From Endomicrobium sp. (GTDB taxonomy: Bacteria > Elusimicrobiota > Endomicrobiia > Endomicrobiales > Endomicrobiaceae), in the NCBI GenBank assembly GCA_031262585.1, contig JAISHK010000004.1, forward strand, positions 145,682-209,681: DNA of 64,000 bases. Reading direction: 5' to 3'. The notes under the pieces were generated by a model. It saw only the letters and a list, made by a program, of their open reading frames with translations, did not search any database and was not told the DNA's origin. A program made the translations under genes and the position numbers. Positions 1 to 10,760 of the stretch are shown here, piece by piece (the first letter of the stretch is position 1; every line of letters begins with the position of its first letter).

Positions 1-3000
1 TTCCCTTCGTTCTCCACCTATTGTCTTAACTTAATTATAAACATTAATCTACAAAAAATTAATCACTTTACCTCTTTGTTCCTTCAATATTGCTAAAACT
101 TTCATATTATTTTAAATTCCTGATTTTTCAGTACTATCGCCTAAAACTTAGGAAGAGAATCTAACACTTCAGAAAATCTATAACTTTTCTTTTAACATTT
201 TTAAAATCCTTCTACAACTCTATGCAAATTCCTTTTACTCAAACTCATTAATTTTAAAGGTAACATCTAAGTTTATTGCACTGCAAACTCCATCTCTTAC
301 CAAATAAATTTTAAAAATCCTCTAGCTTCTCTGCATCTAATCCTAAGAAATTTTTAACCTTAACCTCAGATGATTTTGCTACCTCATAATTTATCAAAAA
401 CCTAAAAAGATAATCACAATTATCTTCATTAACACTTACCATTTACATCACTAACTATTCTTACCAATATGCCCTACTTCCAATTGTTCTTCTAATGTTT
501 GCATTTGCGAACAAGCTCTTGTATTTTACCTATCATTTACATTTCTAAAAATCTCAACCAACTACCCTTCTCAACTAAAAAACTCTTAACTACCATTTTA
601 AACAATTCAAGCAATAATCTTTTTAAAAATTCACGAGGTACTTCTTCCAATATAATCATTAAATGCGTGTATCATAATATCTTCTTCAATACCTATTAAC
701 TTCTCAAAAGAAAATCCATATCTGTTTATCTAAACATTCTTCAATAAATTTCAATTTAAAAAACATTCTAATAATTTTGCTACATTTAATTTAGCACTAT
801 TATCCATTAATGCTCTTTATTCACTCTCGTAGTAAAATATTTCATCGTTTCAACAACTATTGTCGCTGTATAACTGCCATACATTTTATTCCAAAACTCT
901 TTATAGCACTTGGTATCTTTTTAATCTTCTTTCTGTTTATACTTCAGATAAACCTCTACTGCAGTTATATTTTCTTATTGTTCTGCTTAAGCAACTATTA
1001 TTTCTTGTTCAATTTTAGTATACTCTGAATAACTTTTTCCATCATTTCTAATTCTTAGAATCCATTCATAGCCAATCAAATACTAACGCAACATATACTA
1101 TTTATTGCAGTATAATATTCCATTTCTTCTATTAACTCTCCTAATTACTTTTTATACTTCTTGTCTCATGATTGTGCTCTTTACTAATTTTTAATGTTTA
1201 ATGTTTATTCTCTCGCTTTTTCTATATTTAACTCAAATATACCCTACATCTCAGATATTGCCATTTTACTCCATATTTCTTCTTTAAACTTCTTGAACTG
1301 TTGTCATACATATATTACTTTAAATCTTTGCCAACCATTTTTTATCTTAATTTCCTAGAGCAAATGAATATTCTTTGATAAGTTGTTTAAAATTTTTAAT
1401 TTGCATAGTAACATAAAACCTAATTCTACAAATTTTACATAGGAAGAATCATATTATATTTCTATTTCCTTTTACATAATCCATTATTTCTAATACTCTC
1501 TTGCGTTCCATACATCCACTTAATTCTATATTTAAAATATTATCATGCTTACAATTTTTACCTTCATATTCTTCACCTAGTTCCTTTTCGCTCTTTGTTT
1601 TACTATTTTTCATATTTATTTATATTTTTTATCCATTTAGATGTATTTTTTAAATACTTAAATAAAAATATTATGTACATATTATTTTCCAACATAAAAA
1701 TTAAACCTTTTATAAAATTTCTTTAACTTTGTCTTTTTAAATCTAAATTCATAACATTTATTTGAATACAAGTCTTTCCACAAGGTATGGTTTAGAAAAA
1801 TCATTTTTTACATCTTCTATTAATTTTAATTTTGTCAGATGCTTTTTTATAATAAAAGAACTTACAATTTTTTCCTGAGCAAGAATTATCTAAAAATACA
1901 ATTTAGATTTTATTTCTTTTCAACGTCGATATATTTTTACAGTTTTTTCTGGTAAGCCATATAACTTATCTCCATTTTATGCTTTATACACAAATATTTA
2001 AGAATATTATTGTACATTGAAATAGTCTTTGTCCAATATAATACCTATTTCATACTTTTCATGGAAAACATAATTGTCTGAAGTTATTTTTTAAATATCC
2101 TCTTACTTTAACTACCATCACTAACTTTTTGAAAATTTAATAATTTTTTCTTATAGAACATTTCGTAACTTAACTACGCTCACATTCTTCTTCATTCACA
2201 CAATAAATTTTTATAATTACATTTTATCAGCAAAATTTTAAATGATTTCATAAAAAATGACATTTCTTTAAAAGTCAGTAAAACTCTTTATCCTTGACAC
2301 TGTATTTTTACATTTATAAAGATTATTTACGAGAAGATTATACTCTTAAAACCTTTTTTCTTCTTTTTCACTTATAGAATAATCAAAGCACAATGTATAT
2401 ACTATTTAAGGAATATTTTTTACTAAATAATTAAAATAATCTTAAACGTAAAATTAAAACCATCAAAATTAACAGATATTATTTTTATTTCATTAACAAA
2501 AGAATTTAAAAATTGAGTTCTATAATACACTTATTGAATTAATTCTAATTGGCACATCACTTACAATAGGCCAAATATCTTTATAACATTTCCTCTTTGC
2601 TGCAAGCTGTATTTTATTTCAACAAATTTGTTCTTGTATAACAAACGAAAATAATGATATATTAATTTATCAAAGTCACATTTTTAATCTTGAATAATAG
2701 TAGCACTATTATTTGTTTTTGTACTTGCAACGTTACAATTAAATTACTAACGCATGCAATAAAATCTTTAAGATTTTTTATTTGTTCAGTCACATAAGGT
2801 TTTTGTTGTATCTATGCTATTGGGAGGTAATATGGGTATATTAAAACAGAATTAATAAAAAACTTATATCATTTTAAAAGATTTAATTCTTATTCTTTAA
2901 CAAAAGCAAAAACATATGTAAATTTTAAAAATATTACTGTATTGCAGTTCAGATATACATTTAAATGATATGGCTTCGTCACTACAATTAATTCCAAATA

Positions 3001-3441
3001 AATACTCTTTACTCAAAACATCAACTTTAAAAATTATTTTTTTAATAATGTTTTCATATTGTTTTTCATTTTATTGGTTTATTATAATACCCATTAGTTT
3101 CACATCTCCTTGACACAGTATAAAATTAAGATTTTTTATAATTTATCTTTATTGCTTAATCGCAAAAATAACTTTTTTCTATAATTTTAAAAATACAGTT
3201 ATTATTCATACATATTTTTGTACCAAAACACAAAATTAAAGGAGTTTGTAAAAGATCAAGAAAGATTAAATTTATTTTTCATATATAATATCAAGAAGAA
3301 GATTATAAAAATAAATTACTTTTTCAATTTCAATGATACTAATAGTAAGATTACAAGACCATTATAGCCATTATCACTACTACCACAAAATTTGACAAGA
3401 ATATTTTCTTTTCGTTATAATAATGGTCAAATATCTTAATT

Positions 3442-3514
<73 letters not shown>

Positions 3515-3574
3515 TTTTAAATTAATACACATAAAAGTTTTAATAATCACTTATATTTTCTGGTTTGACTATCG

Positions 3575-3603
3575 TTGACATTATCTGCAAAATTTATTAT
3601 AAA
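3575..3603 (+). promoter_or_regulatory. Sigma70-type promoter upstream of HU gene: TTGACA-N17-TATAAA
   Basis: -35 TTGACA at 3575-3580, -10 TATAAA at 3598-3603, 17-bp spacer, 44 bp before ATG. Confidence 0.6.
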
Positions 3604-3647
3604 ATGAATGGATTTTAGGATGCAACTACTTACACGGAGGTGCTTTC

Positions 3648-3926
3648 TTGATGAAAAAGCCTGATATAATTAAACAAGTTTCAGATATTTCAGGACTGAC
3701 ACAAGGAGATTCAAACAAGGTAATAAAAGCTCTAATTAAAGCGATTCAAGCAAGTTTGCAAAACAATGAAATAATTTCTTTATCAGGACTTGGTTCTTTT
3801 AGAGTTAAGCCACGCAAAGCAAGGCAAGGTAGAAATCCTAAAACAGGAGAAATCGTTCCAATTAACGCTGGAAAAAAGGTATCTTTTAAACCCACTACAA
3901 CACTCAGAAAAATAATCCAGCAATAA
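3648..3926 (+). CDS. HU/IHF-family DNA-binding protein
   Basis: 92 aa; GLGSFRVKPRKARQGRNPKTGE and KKVSFKPTTTLR motifs of the HU family; SD GGAGGTG upstream. Confidence 0.95.
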   Translation: MMKKPDIIKQVSDISGLTQGDSNKVIKALIKAIQASLQNNEIISLSGLGSFRVKPRKARQGRNPKTGEIVPINAGKKVSFKPTTTLRKIIQQ

Positions 3927-3941
3927 GAGTCGAAATTATTT

Positions 3942-5171
3942 ATGATTAATATAGAACCATCAAATAATCTAAAAAATTTACCACCATATCTTTTTACTAA
4001 AATAAACCAAATAAAGAAAGAAGTCCATACTAAAAATCTTGACATAATAGATTTAGGAATGGGTAATCCAGATTTACCACCTCCTGATAATATTATTGAA
4101 AGACTATGTGACACTGTTAAACACCATCGTAATACACATAAATATTCTCAAGCAAAAGGAATGCCAAAATTTAGGAAAACTATCGCAAAATGGATGGACA
4201 AACGTTTTGGAGTAAAATTTGATTATGAAAATGAAATTCTTTCCTTAATAGGTTCAAAAGAAGGTATAGCTCATTTATGTATGTCATATTTAAATTCTGG
4301 AGATTATGTTTTAGTATGTGATCCAACATACCCGGTGCATTTTAACGCTGCAGCTTTGGTGGGAGCAAAAATTTATAACATGCCTTTACTTATAAAAAAC
4401 AATTTTTTACCAGATTTTACAAAAATTCCTGAAAAAATAGCTCAAAAATCAAAAATGATGTTTCTGAATTATCCCAATAATCCTACGGCCACAGTAGTAG
4501 AAGATAATAATTTTTGGAAAGAAGCAATAAAATTTTGTAAAAAACATAACATTTTACTCATATCAGACAATGCTTATTCAGAACTAACTTTTGGAAATTA
4601 TTCTGCTCCTTCAATTTTTGAATTTCCCGGAGCAAAAGATACTGCATTAGAATTTCACTCTTTTTCAAAAACATTCAACATGGCAGGGTGGCGATTAGGA
4701 TGGGTTTGTGGAGTTAAAAAATTACTATATCCTCTTGAAAAATTTAAGTCTTTTTTAGATTACGGTTCCTCTACGTTTATGCAACTAGCAGGTATTTCAG
4801 CATTAAATGACTCGCAAACATTTGGAAAAGAATTGTCATTAATTTATGAAAGAAGAATGAAAAAAATGGTTAAAGGCTTACAAAAATTAGGGTGGCGAAG
4901 CAACGAAACCAAAGGAACAATGTATGTATGGGCTAGACTTCCTGATTGTTTAATAAAAGAAGGTTCTTTAAGCGTAGCAGAAAGACTAGTAAAAGAAACC
5001 GGTGTTGTTATCTCACCAGGAATAGGTTTTGGTAAACATGGTGAAGGTTATATAAGAATATCTTTAGTAACCCATGAAAAAAGATTTCATGATGCATTGC
5101 TTCGCATAGGCAAATTTACTAAAAATGCTCAAAAAAACATTAAATTCTCAAGGATTTATTATGGAAAATAA
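3942..5171 (+). CDS. PLP-dependent class I/II aminotransferase (AlaC / LL-DAP aminotransferase-like)
   Basis: 409 aa; LGMGNPDLPPP, YPNNPTA, SFSKTFNMAGWRLGW (PLP lysine) motifs. Confidence 0.9.
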   Translation: MINIEPSNNLKNLPPYLFTKINQIKKEVHTKNLDIIDLGMGNPDLPPPDNIIERLCDTVKHHRNTHKYSQAKGMPKFRKTIAKWMDKRFGVKFDYENEILSLIGSKEGIAHLCMSYLNSGDYVLVCDPTYPVHFNAAALVGAKIYNMPLLIKNNFLPDFTKIPEKIAQKSKMMFLNYPNNPTATVVEDNNFWKEAIKFCKKHNILLISDNAYSELTFGNYSAPSIFEFPGAKDTALEFHSFSKTFNMAGWRLGWVCGVKKLLYPLEKFKSFLDYGSSTFMQLAGISALNDSQTFGKELSLIYERRMKKMVKGLQKLGWRSNETKGTMYVWARLPDCLIKEGSLSVAERLVKETGVVISPGIGFGKHGEGYIRISLVTHEKRFHDALLRIGKFTKNAQKNIKFSRIYYGK

Positions 5172-6447
5172 GCATATCAATATAGGTTTAATAGGGTATG
5201 GAACCGTAGGGAAAGGTGTAGTAAAAATATTGGAAGAAAATAAAAAAATAGTTTTAAGAAAAGTGGGAAAATCTGTACGCATAAAATCAATTTGCGATTT
5301 ACGCCCCATAGATAGATCAGAATTTTATGTAAAAAATTTTAAAAATATTATAAAAGATCATGAAATAGATTTAATTGTTGAACTTATCGGTGGATACGAA
5401 CCCGCTAGAACAATAATAATAGAATCCTTAAAAGCTGGCAAAAATGTTGTAACAGCAAATAAAGCTGTTCTTGCAAAATATTGGGATCAGATTTTTACAA
5501 CAGCACAAGAGTGTCAAAAATCAATATATTACGAAGCCTCAGTAGGTGGAGTAATTCCTGTAGTTCAAGGACTAAGCGAAGGGCTCGCATCTGAAGAAAT
5601 ACTTGAAATTAAAGGTATTCTAAATGGCACTACAAATTTTATTCTTAGTGAAATGACAAAAAAAGGAGTCACTTATGAATCCGCTTTAAAAAGAGCACAA
5701 GAAGAAGGTTTTGCCGAGGCAGAACCTTCCTTTGACACTAATGGCATTGATACAGCCAACAAATTAGCAATACTTTCATCACTTGCTTGGGGTGGCTGGA
5801 TAAAAGTTAAAGATATATCTACCAATGGAATTGCAAACCTTGATATTGAAGATGTTTTAATAACACGAGATTTTGGATATGATGTAAAGCTTATTGGTTC
5901 AGCGCAAAAAACAAAAAATGGGATAGACTTATCCGTACAACCATGTCTTGTAAATCATGAACATACTTTTGCAACAGTTGAAAATGAATATAATGCCGTT
6001 ATGATAACAGGGAAAGATTCAGGCGACGTTTTATTCTATGGAAAAGGAGCAGGACAACTACCCGCTGCAAGTGCTGTAGTGTCAGACATTATAAATCTTT
6101 CAAAATCCATTGTTGCAAATACAGCCGGGGTAGTATCTGACGTAATTTACAATAAAAACAAGAAAATTAAAATTATTCCATCTGGAAAAAGCAGAGCTCC
6201 TTATTATTTAAGACTATCTGTTTTTGACAAACCAGGAGTTTTATCAAAAATTTCCGGAATATTGGGTAAATATAAAGTTTCAATAGCAAGTCTTTCCCAA
6301 CCTGATATAAACGATAGCAATTATGCTAGAATCATTATAATTACACATGAAACTTATCGTGAAAATATTGAGAAAGCTTTAAAACAAATTAATGCCACAA
6401 AATCTATAGTAAAATACAAAACTGTTAAAATCAAAATAGAAATATAA
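5161..6447 (+). CDS. hom: Homoserine dehydrogenase with C-terminal ACT domain
   Basis: GLIGYGTVGKGVV, VTANKAVLAKY, KGILNGTTNFIL, ACT-like C-terminus; ATG at 5161 overlaps the aminotransferase stop by 11 nt (track starts at 5125). Confidence 0.93.
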   Translation: MENKHINIGLIGYGTVGKGVVKILEENKKIVLRKVGKSVRIKSICDLRPIDRSEFYVKNFKNIIKDHEIDLIVELIGGYEPARTIIIESLKAGKNVVTANKAVLAKYWDQIFTTAQECQKSIYYEASVGGVIPVVQGLSEGLASEEILEIKGILNGTTNFILSEMTKKGVTYESALKRAQEEGFAEAEPSFDTNGIDTANKLAILSSLAWGGWIKVKDISTNGIANLDIEDVLITRDFGYDVKLIGSAQKTKNGIDLSVQPCLVNHEHTFATVENEYNAVMITGKDSGDVLFYGKGAGQLPAASAVVSDIINLSKSIVANTAGVVSDVIYNKNKKIKIIPSGKSRAPYYLRLSVFDKPGVLSKISGILGKYKVSIASLSQPDINDSNYARIIIITHETYRENIEKALKQINATKSIVKYKTVKIKIEI

Positions 6448-6608
6448 ATACTTCCAAAGACTTATTATATATATTTTTTCTATTACGTCTGACGCTATAT
6501 ATAAAAATATTAACTTGAAATTTTATCTTTTTTAAAAAAATTAAATAAACATCTTGCAAAGAAAAGATCATAAAAACAACTATTTTAGTAAACTACTATA
6601 AATTCAAG

Positions 6609-6638
6609 TTGACTATAGTAATTTTCATGTTGTATAAT
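6609..6638 (+). promoter_or_regulatory. Sigma70-type promoter upstream of bioB: TTGACT-N18-TATAAT
   Basis: -35 at 6609-6614, -10 TATAAT at 6633-6638, 18-bp spacer, about 46 bp before ATG 6685. Confidence 0.65.
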
Positions 6639-6684
6639 TCTGTGTTAAGTGGATTAACAAAAATTAAATATTAAAAAGGTGAAA

Positions 6685-7644
6685 ATGGAAAATTTAATAC
6701 TAGAAATTATAAATGGAAAACAAATTTCAAAAGATGAAGCACTTATACTTTTTGACTTTGAAATTGATCAGCTTTTTTTAGTTTCTTCAAAAATACGTAA
6801 AAAATATAAGGGGAACCAAGCAAAAGTCTGTTCTATTATAAATGCAAAGTCCGGACAATGTGGGGAAAACTGCAAATTTTGCGCTCAATCAGTTTTCAAT
6901 AAAACTGATGTTCAATCTTATCCTCTTATTAGTACTAAACAAATTGAAGATATTTCTACAAAAGCTCTAGAAAGCGTAGGATGTTTCGGAATAGTTTCAA
7001 GTGGGAATTATTTAAGTGATAATGAAATAGAAAAACTTTGCGAAATGTTTAAAAAACATAAAAAAGTATCTCATTTGAGTGTTTCCATAGGTAAAATATC
7101 CGATAAAAATTTAATTAAATTAAAAAAAGCTGGCATAAAAAAAATACATCATAATCTTGAAACTTCTGAAAATTTTTATCCTAACATCTGTTCTACACAT
7201 ACTTATCAAGAAAGAGTTGATACTATTAAAAGAGCTAAAAAAATTGGATTTAAAATTTGTTCAGGTGGGATATTTGGTATAGGCGAAAGCCTTAACGATA
7301 GAATAAATTTAGCATTTACCTTAAAAAAATTGGATCCTGATAGTGTTCCAATGAATTTTTTTATGCACATTAATGGTCTACCTTTATGCCATCTTCCAGT
7401 AATAACCCCTATTGAAATTTTAAAAACCATTGCTATTTTTAGAATAATTCTTCAAAGTCCAGATATCATGATTTGCGGAGGGAGAGAAAAACAATTAAGA
7501 GATTTACAATCATGGATATTTCAAGCTGGAGCAAATGGAATGATGAGCGGGGGTTATCTTACATCAGGTGGCAGAAGCATTGCTAGAGACAAACAAATGA
7601 TTAAAGACTTAGAACTAGAACTAGATATAGATATGCGAGAATAA
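6685..7644 (+). CDS. bioB: Biotin synthase (radical SAM)
   Basis: CGENCKFCAQS (CxxxCxxC), GIFGIGES, MICGGREKQLRD, NGMMSGGYLTSGGR motifs; AAGGTG RBS favours ATG 6685 over GTG 6679. Confidence 0.95.
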   Translation: MENLILEIINGKQISKDEALILFDFEIDQLFLVSSKIRKKYKGNQAKVCSIINAKSGQCGENCKFCAQSVFNKTDVQSYPLISTKQIEDISTKALESVGCFGIVSSGNYLSDNEIEKLCEMFKKHKKVSHLSVSIGKISDKNLIKLKKAGIKKIHHNLETSENFYPNICSTHTYQERVDTIKRAKKIGFKICSGGIFGIGESLNDRINLAFTLKKLDPDSVPMNFFMHINGLPLCHLPVITPIEILKTIAIFRIILQSPDIMICGGREKQLRDLQSWIFQAGANGMMSGGYLTSGGRSIARDKQMIKDLELELDIDMRE

Positions 7645-7706
7645 TATTTCTTACAAAAGTAACTGTCGACAATTTTTTAAACTTTCTAAATATTAAAGGC
7701 ATAAAA

Positions 7707-9386
7707 TTATTGTTTTTGTGTATTATGTTCATATTGTAAAGTTTTCGTAATCATTTCTGTAACAGTCTTAGGGCCAAAATATTGTATAGGGCCTGAAAAA
7801 ATATACATTTCGTTATTAGCCCAGTTATCTCTTCTCTTAATAAACTCTTTGAACGACTTACTATTTAAATCAACTAGTACTTTTTTTATAACCGGCTTTT
7901 CCTTACCATCCCTCTTTTCCATATCAAGCATCATTGTAAAAGGCACACCTCCACATTCCCATTGTTTAGGCGGTTGCACAAGATTCTTAATATACGACAT
8001 ATAACCAGAAAAACCATTTAATATAAGCAATGCAGCATTATAACCTAGAGCATACGTATAATTTGCATCAAAATTCGACGGAATACCACAACGTCCTTCA
8101 TATCCAAAGAAATGCGTAATGGTTGCAAATTTTCCACTATATTTGCCTTCTTTTTTAAGCTCCATTAATCTTTTTTGCACCATTTTAATCAAAAGCTTTT
8201 CCGTTTCAATTAATGATACTATTACGTTCCCGTGAGGATCTCTATCTAATATAAACTGAGTTGCAATTTCTGCAGGTAAAGAAACCATTAAATTTGAAAG
8301 CTTTTGAGTAAGCTTACCGCATATAAAACTTTTTCTATCTTCAATTGAACAAAATTTTAAAAGAACGTCAGCATACTCAACTAAAATATCATTTAAAGCA
8401 ACAATAAGCTCATTTATTTCCGATATAAACTCTATCAGACCTTCGGGCACCAAAATTATGCCAAAATTTTTACCATTTCTAGAACGCTTTATAATAACAT
8501 CAACAATACCTTCGACAACTTCACTAAGAGTCATGTTTTTTGCAAGAATCTCTTCACCTATTAACACAATATTAGGCTGAGTTTTAAAACCAACCTCCAA
8601 AGTAATATGCGAAGCACTTCTACCCATAAGGCGCACAAAATGCCAATATTTACGCGATGAATTCGCATCTCTGCAAATATTTCCTACAAGTTCAGAATAA
8701 ATTTTAGTTGCTGTATCAAAACCAAAAGAAGTTTCTACAAATTGATTTTTTAAATCTCCATCAATAGTTTTTGGAATACCAACGATACACTTATCCATGC
8801 TTTCCTGTTTTAAATACTCCGCCAGTACAGCAGCATTTGTATTAGAATCATCTCCACCTACAATGACCAATGCATCTATTTTACATATTTCAAGATTATT
8901 TTTAACTGAACAAAACTGTTCAGAACTTTCAATTTTTGTTCTGCCAGTTTGTATATAATCAAATCCACCTGTATTTCTATATTTATTGAGAACTTTTTTA
9001 GAAATTTCTTTATATTTATTTTTTAAAATTCCAGTTGGGCCTCCTAAATACCCTATTAAAGTATTTTTTTTGTTTGCTTTTTTTAATCCGTCAAAAAGTC
9101 CAGCGATAACATTATGTCCTCCCGGAGCTTGGCCTCCAGATAATAAAATAGCAACTTTAACAACTTTCTTTTTAATTGAAAGATTTAAACCTTTTTTAAA
9201 TGTTACTACAGGTAATCCATAAGTATTTCTAAAAAATTCTTGAATTTTTTTTTGATTGGCCACAGATTCTGTGGGTTTTCCTTTAGCAGGTTTAATAAAC
9301 ACTAACCTTCGTCTTAAAATATTAGGAAGTATAGGCTTAAATTTCGCCCTTTCAATTTGAATTTCCGAAACGTTAGATATTTCCAA
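7707..9386 (-). CDS. pfp: Pyrophosphate-dependent 6-phosphofructokinase
   Basis: 559 aa; LLSGGQAPGGHNVI, IVGGDDSNTNA, GIPKTIDGDLKN, LMGRSASHITLE, HFFGYEGRCGIPSNFD motifs of the long PPi-PFK family. Confidence 0.94.
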   Translation of the reverse strand: MEISNVSEIQIERAKFKPILPNILRRRLVFIKPAKGKPTESVANQKKIQEFFRNTYGLPVVTFKKGLNLSIKKKVVKVAILLSGGQAPGGHNVIAGLFDGLKKANKKNTLIGYLGGPTGILKNKYKEISKKVLNKYRNTGGFDYIQTGRTKIESSEQFCSVKNNLEICKIDALVIVGGDDSNTNAAVLAEYLKQESMDKCIVGIPKTIDGDLKNQFVETSFGFDTATKIYSELVGNICRDANSSRKYWHFVRLMGRSASHITLEVGFKTQPNIVLIGEEILAKNMTLSEVVEGIVDVIIKRSRNGKNFGIILVPEGLIEFISEINELIVALNDILVEYADVLLKFCSIEDRKSFICGKLTQKLSNLMVSLPAEIATQFILDRDPHGNVIVSLIETEKLLIKMVQKRLMELKKEGKYSGKFATITHFFGYEGRCGIPSNFDANYTYALGYNAALLILNGFSGYMSYIKNLVQPPKQWECGGVPFTMMLDMEKRDGKEKPVIKKVLVDLNSKSFKEFIKRRDNWANNEMYIFSGPIQYFGPKTVTEMITKTLQYEHNTQKQ

Positions 9387-10317
9387 AACTATTTTACCTC
9401 ATTATTTTTTCACTTATAACAGATTAATTTAATATTATTATACATTTTTTTAACAATATCATCTAGAATTACTTTAAAATATTATCCTTATTATTTAAGT
9501 TTTCTTCAGAATAGAGAAAAGTTGATCATCAAATTGATTTACATAGGAAAAATCACTTTATTTATTTTTTATCTCTAAAAAACTTTCCAGATTCAATATC
9601 ATTTATATTATTAAGATTATCATCATTTTTAATAATAGAAAACAATTCTATATAAAAAAGTTTTGCTAACATCTGAAATTCCAAATAATAAAAATTAATA
9701 GAATTCGTAAAATCGTTATATAACTCCTATATCAGCTCTACTAGCAACTTTGTTTTTTAATAAACGAACAATTAACTCTCTGTTAAAGAATTAATTGTTT
9801 ATTGTTTTATCAGCTTTAAATATTTATTTTTCATCAAATTTATTAACCTGTAATGAACACACACCAATCTCTTCATTTATTCTCTTACAAAAAATAATTC
9901 ATAACCCATTACATATCTTATATTACCTTTTAAAATATCACCCATATCTAAATTTGTTTTCATATCAACAGAAGGTTTAAAAGTTATACTTATTAAAAAA
10001 CGAATAATTTTAAGATTTTTAAAAATAGCATTAATTACACACCTTTCCAAAAATATTTCTTTAATTTAAAAAATCACTAAATTTTGCCATTTTTAAAATA
10101 CCATTTTTTTGATTTACTTTTATAAATTTTACTGCAAGCACGCTTATTAATACAATCCTTAGAAATCTATAATTAAATTGCATTTTTTCTTATTTTTTAA
10201 TGTTTCAATAAACCATCTAATTGCCTTTTTATTCCAAATTATAATTTAATAAATATTAACACAAATTTCTAAAATATTCCTCATTCACTAAAAACAACGT
10301 ATTCTATTTTATAATCA

Positions 10318-10760
10318 CTATATATACCTATTAAATCTCAGTTGCACAATATCTCTAAAGGAACTTAATTTTATAATTAATTTTTCATGTCTATCACTTA
10401 TACGATTGTAATATTGAATTCTAAATATATTACAATATGCATATGGAATTAATTTATTACCTACAAAAACTTTAAACATCTTTAGAAAACTATATAATTC
10501 TTTTAAAGTAAATTTCCCAAACGTATTAATTATATTAAAACCAATATCTCCAATAATTGTTTCACTTAAGTCTCTTTCAGCAATTCCCCTTTCCTAACAT
10601 TCAAATAAACAATGTCGTCCACCATTTGTCAACATTTTTTTCTTTTAAGAGTCTTTTCTCTTCATTTTTATAACATCCTTGTTGAATCGCTATTAGATAT
10701 AACTTAATCTCATCAAAATAATTTAAATATTTAACAACCGCTAAATAACGTTCAATACAA
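10318..10760 (-). pseudogene. Decayed protein-coding gene of unknown family (two open segments joined by a frameshift)
   Basis: Open segment to TAG at 10318-10320 reads ERGIAERDLSETIIGDIGFNIINTFGKFTLKELYSFLKMFKVFVGNKLIPYAYCNIFRIQYYNRISDRHEKLIIKLSSFRDIVQLRFNRYI; upstream in another frame NCYCIERYLAVVKYLNYFDEIKLYLIAIQQGCYKNEEKRLLKEKNVDKWWTTLFI; neither has a proper start. Confidence 0.5.

Noticed and set aside
499-1028. Two plus-strand ORFs (66 and 72 aa) at left edge
   Set aside because: Composition is Leu/Ile/Phe/Ser-rich noise; minus strand shows the purine bias of a former gene.
3746-4114. 122-aa minus ORF over HU/aminotransferase, and similar antisense ORFs (e.g. 7206-7430, 8986-9222, 27518-27946, 35240-35806, 42760-43254, 51770-52162)
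   Set aside because: All lie opposite strongly supported genes; typical shadow ORFs in AT-rich DNA.
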